Shown: piece by piece, positions 13,762 to 19,084 of the stretch
How positions within the stretch are numbered: position 1 is the stretch's first letter
How the letters are laid out: each line of letters starts with the position of its first letter
From: an uncultured Chitinophagaceae bacterium
GTDB taxonomy: Bacteria > Bacteroidota > Bacteroidia > Chitinophagales > Chitinophagaceae
Length of the DNA stretch: 19,084 nt
Direction: 5' to 3'
NCBI GenBank assembly: GCA_934502905.1
Contig: CAKSVK010000060.1
Coordinates: 1-19,084, forward strand
Translations under genes and position numbers: made by a program
The notes under the pieces: generated by a model
Seen by the model: the letters and a program-made list of their open reading frames with translations, nothing else
Told to the model about the DNA's origin: nothing
Databases searched by the model: none

Positions 13762-13809
13762 CCCCAACAAAAGTAGTATTGCACCGATAACCTTTAAAAA
13801 TCAATTTTG
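13762..13809 (+). promoter_or_regulatory. degenerate dyad O6 (13762-13779) with -7 box at 13802-13809
   Basis: The right arm GTAGTAT (13773-13779) is perfect, while the left arm position (CCCCAAC, 13762-13768) matches only 3 of 7. Yet CAATTTTG (13802-13809; 5 of 6 bases of TAnnTTTG) begins exactly 23 nt after the arm, and the distance from dyad centre to the start codon at 13830 (60 nt) equals that of the intact copies. It may be a weak or one-armed site of the same regulator. Confidence 0.5.
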
Positions 13810-13829
13810 TTGCAATTAAAAACGTTAAA

Positions 13830-14279
13830 ATGAAAACACTTTTTGTAATGCTGACAGTAATACTCATGAGCATCCATTTTGTAAATGCACAAGACAAAGC
13901 CGAACGACCCGAGATGGGTATGGTATGCAGGACCTATAAAGGCGATGGGATCTACGTAACCACCGCCCGTATTGGTCCGGAGAAAAACAATGAAGTTCTG
14001 ATAGGTATAACCGGTGTGGACCATCAATGGAACGGAAAAATATTCAAAGCAAGGGTGGTAAAGAACAATGCCAATTTCGATTATGTCATTAAGGTAGACG
14101 ATAAAGACTATCACATTTTCATCTATCGTGAAAACTGGAACGGGGGGTATTCCGTTTACCTGAAAGATTACGGCAGCGGAAAAATTGAGCAGCGTGTGGC
14201 TTATGATGAATGGGAAAGCAACAGTTGTAAGCCGGAATACCTGCTTACAGAGTATCTGGAACAGCAGCAGAAGAAATAA
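13830..14279 (+). CDS. secreted hypothetical protein (149 aa)
   Basis: The signal peptide KTLFVMLTVILMSIHFVNAQ ends near residue 21, with no lipobox. The mature part has GMVCRTYKGDGIYVTTARIG (about 30-49), NEVLIGITGVDHQWNGK (about 54-70), YVIKVDDKDYHIFIYRENWNGG and a Glu/Gln-rich tail. The pattern is a small all-beta protein with two Cys (33 and about 135) that could form a disulphide. I do not recognise the family. A weak dyad promoter (O6) precedes it and a hairpin (14289-14316) follows, so it may be transcribed alone or lead into 14379-16239. Confidence 0.84.
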   Translation: MKTLFVMLTVILMSIHFVNAQDKAERPEMGMVCRTYKGDGIYVTTARIGPEKNNEVLIGITGVDHQWNGKIFKARVVKNNANFDYVIKVDDKDYHIFIYRENWNGGYSVYLKDYGSGKIEQRVAYDEWESNSCKPEYLLTEYLEQQQKK

Positions 14280-14288
14280 TGCTTCCCT

Positions 14289-14316
14289 GAAGTTGGATTA
14301 CACTTAATTCAACTTC
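14289..14316 (+). terminator. possible terminator hairpin
   Basis: GAAGTTGGATT (14289-14299) pairs with AATTCAACTTC (14306-14316) through 11 positions, including one G-U pair, around the loop ACACTT. It lies 10 nt after the stop of 13830-14279. No T-run follows directly, so termination strength is uncertain. Bacteroidota terminators are often of this imperfect type. Confidence 0.45.
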
Positions 14317-14378
14317 TTCCCAACGATGAATTGAATGCAACTAGTTTTTTAAAAATCAGATGAATCAAAACACAAGTT

Positions 14379-14840
14379 ATGAAACAATTACTTTCTGCTG
14401 ATATAAAGGCCCCTGCCGGCACTACATTCAAGCGAAAAAATATTGGCGTGGCATCATTCGAATTGCCTGCCGGACAGGACTGGACGATGGATGAGAACTA
14501 CCTGGACAATTCAAAAACAGAGATGATTATAATTATCACCTCGCAAATGGATGGATTTCAGGACATGCAAAAGGAATACATGGACAGCTACATTCAGAAT
14601 AATGAAATAGCTGCACCCAACTGGAAAACCGGCGATCTGAAATTCGGAACAGTAAACCAGCTTCCCGCCGGAATTTTAACCGGAACATTTAATAACGGAA
14701 CGCAGTTCGTAACAAAAGATTTCATCTTCTATGATAAATCGACCACCACCATCTTGCAGGTGAGAGTACCCGAAGCCAGCAAAGACCAACTGGAGCCGAT
14801 TGTTGATTATATCGCGTCAACTTATCGTTGCCATAACTAA
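14379..14840 (+). CDS. DcrB/DUF1795-like protein (153 aa)
   Basis: There is no signal peptide (MKQLLSADIKAPAGTTFKRK), so it is cytoplasmic. The layout follows the DcrB/DUF1795 (Mog1/PsbP-like) plan. An opening strand GVASFELPAGQDWTMDE (23-39) is followed by the strand EMIIIITSQ (48-56), a helix FQDMQKEYMDSYIQN (60-74), then KFGTVNQLPAGILTGTF and FVTKDFIFYDKSTTTILQV, and a closing helix with DQLEPIVDYIASTYR. Members of this fold include EagR-type chaperones that carry type VI effectors, and also proteins of unknown role. Without an adjacent effector the chaperone role is only a possibility, and an immunity-type role is as likely. It leads the forward group 14379-16239. Confidence 0.7.
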   Translation: MKQLLSADIKAPAGTTFKRKNIGVASFELPAGQDWTMDENYLDNSKTEMIIIITSQMDGFQDMQKEYMDSYIQNNEIAAPNWKTGDLKFGTVNQLPAGILTGTFNNGTQFVTKDFIFYDKSTTTILQVRVPEASKDQLEPIVDYIASTYRCHN

Positions 14841-14854
14841 AACAACGATCTTCC

Positions 14855-15157
14855 GTGAGCAAATATATTTTCATCATTGTTTTTTATGCCTTATCCGGTA
14901 TCATCATCCGGGTAATGAACCAAAAATTTACCGGCGCACACGATAGCGGCATAGGATTGAGAAGCCTTTGTGTATTACTTTTCTACATTGCTATTGTGAT
15001 ATTGATCATCCTGAATGTTTACCGGTATTTTCAGGGAAAAGATGGGCAATACCTTATACCTGCCGGCATCCACCTGGTGATGCTGTTGCTCAGCAGCCGT
15101 TTTGTGAGCTGGATCACCAACGGATTAAACAATCGTTCTATTGTTATGCAAATTTAA
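14855..15157 (+). CDS. small three-helix membrane protein (100 aa)
   Basis: The start is GTG at 14855 (GTG AGC AAA TAT), 14 nt after the previous stop. Hydrophobic segments are at about residues 3-21, 37-58 and 67-85. It is related to 3311-3562: both have M(S/N)KY at the start, FYA/FYL in helix 1, HDSGIGL/RDGGLGL between helices 1 and 2, and IHLVMLL/IHLVVLL in the last helix. It is longer by a polar tail (NGLNNRSIVMQI). No catalytic motif is seen. It may be a membrane-located immunity protein (inference). Confidence 0.8.
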   Translation: MSKYIFIIVFYALSGIIIRVMNQKFTGAHDSGIGLRSLCVLLFYIAIVILIILNVYRYFQGKDGQYLIPAGIHLVMLLLSSRFVSWITNGLNNRSIVMQI

Positions 15158-15163
15158 ACCCGA

Positions 15164-15700
15164 ATGCATTATACACCCGATTTACAACCTGCCGTTGCCA
15201 GGTTAATGCTGAATTATGTCATCCCTGTTGGCATATTGACTGTTGCCGCGATTGTAGCCTATATCATTCCCGCTATCGGCAGGAGTTTCAGTGATACGAA
15301 AATGCTGGAGCAAAGCGGGTTAAAGGTATTGATCTATATGCGCTACGTATTTATAGCCATATTGTCTGCTGTGGTGATCTTTGCCATATGGTTTGCTGTA
15401 AAGATGTTTACAGAAAAGGTGGTTGTTACGAATAATATCATCACAAAAAGGCATTTTTTCAGGAGTAAAAGCATGGCTGTTGCCGATATCTCAACAGCAG
15501 AGATTACCGACAATACCAATATCTATGCGGTAGATGCCAACCGTACCGCCGGTTCTATAGCCGGGCATTTGTTAGGCTGTGCTCACCGTATCACGTTTAC
15601 TGACAGCCATGGTAAGAAACTAGTAATAGAACCGGTGAACAAAAAAATGGCAGCAATTTTTTTACAACAAATTGAACAATTCAAAACACAACAACAATGA
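15164..15700 (+). CDS. membrane protein with a bacterial-PH-like domain (178 aa)
   Basis: Two transmembrane segments (about 17-37 and 60-80) are followed by a soluble beta-rich part (about 84-172): EKVVVTNNIITKRHFFRSKSM, VADISTAEITDN, HRITFTDSHGKKLVIEPVNK and a final helix MAAIFLQQIEQF. The order 'TM-TM, VVVTNNIITKR, IADIS..EI, ITF.DSHGK.L.I, helix' fits the bacterial PH-like domains that follow two helices in many membrane proteins. The start is 6 nt after 15157. The stop overlaps the next start by 4 nt (ATGA), so it is translationally coupled to the lipoprotein 15697-16239. The role is unknown. Confidence 0.8.
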   Translation: MHYTPDLQPAVARLMLNYVIPVGILTVAAIVAYIIPAIGRSFSDTKMLEQSGLKVLIYMRYVFIAILSAVVIFAIWFAVKMFTEKVVVTNNIITKRHFFRSKSMAVADISTAEITDNTNIYAVDANRTAGSIAGHLLGCAHRITFTDSHGKKLVIEPVNKKMAAIFLQQIEQFKTQQQ

Positions 15701-16239
15701 AAAAGCAAGCATTCGTTTTTATATCCGTAATCAGTTTACTAACCGTATCCTGCGGCGGTAGCGGTGAAGGAAAATTATTGGAAAAATCATCAGCAGAATT
15801 TGTGAAAGAAAACGTACAATACAGTACAAAGCTCAACGGAAAACGTATAGCCATAGAGGGTTATGTAACATTCAGCACAGCCGACCTGGAAAAAGGAAAA
15901 GCAAGCATTGAATTGAGCGACAAACCCGTCCAGGGTGGCGACCAACTGATACGGTTTGAAATAAAAGAAGGGAAAGGGAAGAACAGCATTGACTTTGGCG
16001 AAACGAGCAACACGAAATACCAGGGTATGGGTACTGTCTCAGATGTGCAGTTTGACAATGTGCGTATTTATGACAACGATGGAAAAGCTTACCCGCTTAC
16101 ACAAAAAGTACGCCTGAGTGGTGACCTTAGTTATATAAAAGGAATGGACGGTAATTTCACTTCTATGGAAGCATTTGATAAAGGTAAAACGCTGTATAAC
16201 CCGGAGTTTAAAAATGTTAGAGTGGATGTGGTACAGTAG
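15697..16239 (+). CDS. lipoprotein, possible OB-fold (180 aa)
   Basis: Signal peptide with lipobox TVSC (Cys19), followed by a Gly/Ser linker GGSGEGK. The mature part has SAEFVKENVQYSTKLNGKRIAIEGYV (about 32-57), then ASIELSDKP, LIRFEIKEGKGKNSI, VRIYDNDGKAYPL, KVRLSGDLSYI and NVRVDVVQ. The phrase 'NGKRIAIEGYV' with later strands is typical of OB-fold (tRNA_anti-like) periplasmic proteins, but the identity is uncertain. The start overlaps the stop of 15164-15700 (ATGA). It is the last gene of the island on this side; after it the base composition changes. Confidence 0.82.
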   Translation: MKKQAFVFISVISLLTVSCGGSGEGKLLEKSSAEFVKENVQYSTKLNGKRIAIEGYVTFSTADLEKGKASIELSDKPVQGGDQLIRFEIKEGKGKNSIDFGETSNTKYQGMGTVSDVQFDNVRIYDNDGKAYPLTQKVRLSGDLSYIKGMDGNFTSMEAFDKGKTLYNPEFKNVRVDVVQ

Positions 16240-16353
16240 AAAATCATTTTTGCCGTAGCTATCTGCTTTGAGGCCATTGCCATTATTCGTATTGGCTTGC
16301 TGAGCGTCCTGGTTTTTTCCGGCTTGCGAGTGCGTTTTCCTCGTATAATTGTT

Positions 16354-16362
16354 TATCTTTTG
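16354..16362 (+). promoter_or_regulatory. probable -7 promoter box for the acyl-CoA dehydrogenase gene
   Basis: TATCTTTTG resembles the Bacteroidota -7 element TAnnTTTG with one extra base and lies 13 nt before ATG 16376. No 18-bp dyad is found in the 16240-16348 gap, so this gene stands outside the island regulon. A clear -33 box is not visible. Confidence 0.4.
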
Positions 16363-16375
16363 CGGAAAAATTCAA

Positions 16376-17737
16376 ATGGCCAGTCTTTTCCGGAATATTA
16401 AAAATGCACTCTCGTTTTTTAAGCAGGTGGATATAAATGAGCTGAACAAAATATCCAAAAAGGTGGATATCCCCCGGATGATGCATGCTTTTTCAAAGCT
16501 GGATGACGGACAGGTAAAGCAACTGATGAAGATGCTGGAAGGCGGCAGCAAGCCCACTAAAGCATTGCCGGAGATCAACGGTGATTTTTATGAGCTGAGC
16601 CTGCGCCTGAACGAAGAAGACCGGGCAACGCAGCTGCAGGTACGGGAGTTTATGGAGACGGAAGTAGCGCCGATCGTCAACAATTTCTGGCTGCATGACG
16701 AATTTCCTTACGATATTATTCCAAAGTTTGCCGAACTGAATCTTTGCGGGGTTACCTACCAGGGTTATGGATGCCCCGGAAAGTCATTCCTGATGGAAGG
16801 GATCATAGCGATGGAAATGGCACGGGTGGATTCCTCCATTGCCACTTTTTTCGGGGTACAAAGCGGCCTGACCATGGGATCCATATACCTGTGCGGATCT
16901 GAAGAACAAAGATCTTACTGGCTGCCGAGGCTGCAGCAATTTAAAAGCATCGGGGCGTTCGGATTGACAGAACCGGAAGTGGGCTCCGGCGCTGCGGGCG
17001 GGTTAACGACAACGGCTAAACGAAATGGAGATACCTGGGTGCTGAACGGACAGAAAAAATGGATCGGCAATGCTACTTTCGCGGATGTTACGGTGATATG
17101 GGCCAGGGATATCGATGATAACCAGGTGAAGGGCTTCCTGGTTAAAAAGGATACGCCCGGCTTTTCGGTAGAGAAGATCAAGGGGAAAATGGCCTTACGG
17201 ATTGTACAGAACGGACTGATCACCATGAAGGATTGCGAGGTAACGGAAGCGGACCGGTTGCCTTTGGCCAATTCTTTTAAGGATACCGCTAAAGTATTGC
17301 AGATGACCCGTGCCGGCGTAGCTTGGATGGCAGTAGGTTGTGCAAGAGGTGCCTATGAAAATGCGCTGGATTATACCCGGAAACGGAAGCAATTCGGTAA
17401 GCCGATCGCCTCATTTCAATTGATCCAGAATCATCTCGTGGAAATGCTGAGCAACCTCACGGCAATGCAGTCACTGGTATTCCGGTTATCTGAATTGCAG
17501 GATCAGGGTTTGCTGAAAGACGAACATGCTTCGCTGGCGAAGGTATTTTGTTCCCTGCGCACCCGTGATATTGTAAGCCAGGCCCGTGAGGTAATGGGCG
17601 GCAATGGTATTCTCCTTGACCATAACGTGGCCAGGTTTGTAGCCGATGCGGAGGCTATTTATTCTTACGAAGGAACCAAGGAAATCAACTCCCTGATCGT
17701 CGGCAGGGCCATTACAGGATTCAGCGCGTTTGTGTAA
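16376..17737 (+). CDS. acyl-CoA dehydrogenase, glutaryl-CoA dehydrogenase-like group
   Basis: A flavoprotein that oxidises an acyl-CoA at the alpha-beta carbons with FAD and passes electrons to ETF. ATG 16376 gives 453 aa; the frame also opens at a TTG (16349), rejected as it overlaps the -7 box. The first 60 residues are an extra helical N-terminus. The family signatures are FGLTEPEVGSG (flavin and substrate loop), WVLNGQKKWIGNA, QFGKPIASFQLIQ, AREVMGGNGI, and at the end SYEGTKEINSLIVGRAITGF. Glu432 in YEGT is the predicted catalytic base. The C-terminus closely matches the glutaryl-CoA dehydrogenase/ACX4 branch ('YEGT.DI..LI.GRAITG'). The substrate (glutaryl-CoA or a short-chain acyl-CoA) cannot be settled from sequence. 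It is an ordinary metabolic gene, convergent with the next. Confidence 0.93.
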   Translation: MASLFRNIKNALSFFKQVDINELNKISKKVDIPRMMHAFSKLDDGQVKQLMKMLEGGSKPTKALPEINGDFYELSLRLNEEDRATQLQVREFMETEVAPIVNNFWLHDEFPYDIIPKFAELNLCGVTYQGYGCPGKSFLMEGIIAMEMARVDSSIATFFGVQSGLTMGSIYLCGSEEQRSYWLPRLQQFKSIGAFGLTEPEVGSGAAGGLTTTAKRNGDTWVLNGQKKWIGNATFADVTVIWARDIDDNQVKGFLVKKDTPGFSVEKIKGKMALRIVQNGLITMKDCEVTEADRLPLANSFKDTAKVLQMTRAGVAWMAVGCARGAYENALDYTRKRKQFGKPIASFQLIQNHLVEMLSNLTAMQSLVFRLSELQDQGLLKDEHASLAKVFCSLRTRDIVSQAREVMGGNGILLDHNVARFVADAEAIYSYEGTKEINSLIVGRAITGFSAFV

Positions 17738-17746
17738 TCCCTTTGC

Positions 17747-18862
17747 TTACCGGACAAACTGCCTGCTGGTGATCCCATCTGCTGTCAGGAGTGATAATAC
17801 AGCTGATCCTGCATGGATATTACCTGTTTGTATGGCAAGGGATTGATGGCCTTTTGTAAGATGGATCTGTTGCTGATATAATATCCTTCCGTCAAACAGG
17901 GTGATCATAACTTTGGCAGGTCCGGGTTTTGTTGCATTCACCTGGAAACGAAGGTCTTGTCCGGTACCAGAAATACCACCGACCGTTAACTTTTCCGCAG
18001 CCTTTTGATACAGGGTTACAATATCCGAATAAATAATATTACCATCCTGTTGCATAGCCTTCACCCTGTAAAATAAGCGGGAAATATTCGGCGCATTTTT
18101 GTCCGTAACAGAATATAAATGCTGATCATTGTTTTGTATTGTGAGTATTTTTTCAAAGTTATCTCCGTTCTCAGAGCGTTCCAGCATAAATTCAGCAGGA
18201 GTTGCATGTGAAACATTCCATTCAATCACAGGACCCGCTTCAGATACTTTTCCGGAAACAGCCATCTCCAGGGGCAGGAGCACCAACCCGGTTATTCTTA
18301 TATTATCGAATACAAACCTGCTGAGACTGCCCGGATTTACATGCGTATCGTAACCGTATAACCTGAAAGTGACGGTATGGGAAAGAAACAGGAATTCACT
18401 ACCGAGCGGGATCGTGAACGTACTGTTGGATATGGCGATGGGACCGGAGCCGATATTGGAGGTAAAGCCATCCAGGCCGGATCGTAATACCCATGCCCTG
18501 GGACCCCCTCCCGAAGGCGTGCCGAGGTTGCTTCTGCGTAATACGAGCTCGATGGTTTGCAGGTGCAACTGCTGGCCGGCATTGGGGCTTACAGAAAATT
18601 CCAGGTACATATTCGGATCAATTGTCATACCCGTCGGCCACCCGTTTTGTCCGAAATACAATGTACCTCCGTTGAATTCTCCCGAAGGAACAGCAGCGCT
18701 TAAAGCAGCGTTGCTGGCCGTATTATTGGTACCGGTAGTAGGAACCAGTGTATTATTAAAGGTCCAGTTTGCAATTGTCTGGGCTGTGGCTGATGACAGT
18801 AAAATATATACTGACAATATGGTTACCTTTAGTAATATCCTGGAATAAGTGTAAACTATCAT
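17747..18862 (-). CDS. secreted protein with probable type IX sorting domain (371 aa)
   Basis: The signal peptide ends near SATAQ-T (residue 28). A jelly-roll-like, Gly/Thr/Asn-rich domain (about 30-192) has IANWTFNNTLVP at its start and YLEFSVSPNAGQQLHLQTIELVLRR (86-110). A Fn3-like module follows, opening LPLEMAVSGKVSEAGPVIEWNV (196-216) and containing FMLERSENGDNFEKI (225-239) and LFYRVKAMQQDGNIIYSDIV (263-282). Residues about 300-371 (KVMITLFDGRILYQQQIHL, LTADGITSRQFVR) resemble a type A C-terminal sorting domain of the type IX secretion system, though a canonical 'G.Y.l' motif is weak. It is thus predicted to be exported to the cell surface. The ligand is unknown. ATG 18862 precedes the signal peptide. 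Confidence 0.85.
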   Translation of the reverse strand: MIVYTYSRILLKVTILSVYILLSSATAQTIANWTFNNTLVPTTGTNNTASNAALSAAVPSGEFNGGTLYFGQNGWPTGMTIDPNMYLEFSVSPNAGQQLHLQTIELVLRRSNLGTPSGGGPRAWVLRSGLDGFTSNIGSGPIAISNSTFTIPLGSEFLFLSHTVTFRLYGYDTHVNPGSLSRFVFDNIRITGLVLLPLEMAVSGKVSEAGPVIEWNVSHATPAEFMLERSENGDNFEKILTIQNNDQHLYSVTDKNAPNISRLFYRVKAMQQDGNIIYSDIVTLYQKAAEKLTVGGISGTGQDLRFQVNATKPGPAKVMITLFDGRILYQQQIHLTKGHQSLAIQTGNIHAGSAVLSLLTADGITSRQFVR

Positions 18863-19084
18863 GCTTGTATAAACGTAATTACGGAATTTGCGGTACTAAT
18901 ACTTAATTCTATTCGAAGGAATGACATAATAGTTAGCTGAACGGATCATTTATGGAGATGAATGAGGTAGTTTGAGATATATCGTATGTCAATGCTGACC
19001 ATTAGTGTCATGTCAGCGATAAAACGACGGCTAATATTTCCCGCTGATTTCGCAAATAAGCGCAGAAGGTTTTGATTATCTGCG
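18863..19084. repeat. intergenic region ending in a common Bacteroidota repeat
   Basis: The first 170 bases are AT-rich and presumably hold the promoter of 17747-18862. From about 19037 the sequence, read on the reverse strand, is CGCAGATAATCAAAACCTTC then TGCGCTTATTTGCG then AAATCAGCGGGAAA. This is the 'ATCTGCG...AATCAGCGGGAAA' pattern repeated between genes in many Bacteroidota. It runs off the window. No gene is seen. Confidence 0.55.

Noticed and set aside
1..16239. A toxin or type VI secretion gene within the window
   Set aside because: No Rhs repeats, PAAR, Hcp, VgrG or nuclease-type toxin motifs were recognised in any frame, so the immunity interpretation rests on Imm-type families and context only.
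16349..16375. TTG start of the acyl-CoA dehydrogenase
   Set aside because: It overlaps the likely -7 box; ATG 16376 gives a normal N-terminus.
18369..18848. Forward 159-aa frame opposite the secreted protein 17747-18862
   Set aside because: It is antisense to a protein with clear signal peptide, Fn3-like and C-terminal modules. Long shadow frames are expected in this more GC-rich stretch.
1..19084. CRISPR array, tRNA, rRNA, transposase or integrase
   Set aside because: I saw no regularly spaced direct repeats, no cloverleaf-like sequence and no frame with recombinase motifs. The repeats present are short palindromes, not arrays.

Overview
The window reads as a chromosomal segment of a Bacteroidota bacterium, most likely a Chitinophagaceae-type organism. 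The evidence is -7 promoter boxes close to TAnnTTTG, many short lipoproteins and secreted proteins with no Shine-Dalgarno-rich leaders, a secreted protein with Fn3-like and type IX-like C-terminal segments (17747-18862), and the 'CGCAGAT...AATCAGCGGGAAA' type of intergenic repeat at the right edge. I see no rRNA, tRNA, CRISPR array or transposase.

From 1 to about 16240 the DNA is a dense accessory island of about 23 small genes, almost all of unknown function, in short operons that often diverge. Recognisable families are Imm22 (10080-10475), DUF4303 (7431-7958), an Imm51-like protein (13364-13606), two leucine-rich-repeat proteins (3564-4160, 10708-11433), an SH3-like secreted protein (7955-8851), a HEAT-like segment (13084-13443) and a DcrB-like protein (14379-14840). 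There are also four mutually related lipoproteins (968-1732, 1808-2584, 4170-4895, 12317-13060) and two related three-helix membrane proteins (3311-3562, 14855-15157). No toxin, secretion apparatus or mobile element lies inside. The best overall reading is a store of immunity-type genes (cytoplasmic, membrane and periplasmic) of the kind that accompanies polymorphic toxins. This is an inference for most members.

The most striking non-coding feature is an 18-bp dyad, ATACTAC-N4-GTAGTAT, found five times (four perfect, one with a single mismatch) plus one half-degenerate copy. It sits in front of nearly every transcription unit of the island: 1782, 2636, 8896, 11920, 13641 and, degenerate, 13762. 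Two copies lie between divergent genes. In all eight gene-facing directions a -7-like box (at least 5 of 6 consensus bases of TAnnTTTG) begins exactly 23 nt beyond the edge of the dyad, and no good -33 box is seen at the usual place. This looks like one regulon driven by one activator bound around -43. The geometry also decides several start codons (1732, 11861, 13606).

Two intergenic stretches (6102-6352 and 10476-10707) hold a family of 13-bp mini-palindromes (5-bp arm, 3-bp core, 5-bp arm) flanked by AATATT, probably an interspersed repeat family. The transcription units beside them (5463-6101 with 4903-5460, and 6353-7336) lack a credible copy of the dyad and may be separate additions.

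From about 16240 the character changes. The DNA looks more GC-rich and the genes are ordinary: a glutaryl-CoA-dehydrogenase-like acyl-CoA dehydrogenase (16376-17737), then a convergent secreted protein with a type IX-like C-terminus (17747-18862). This is probably the edge of the island.
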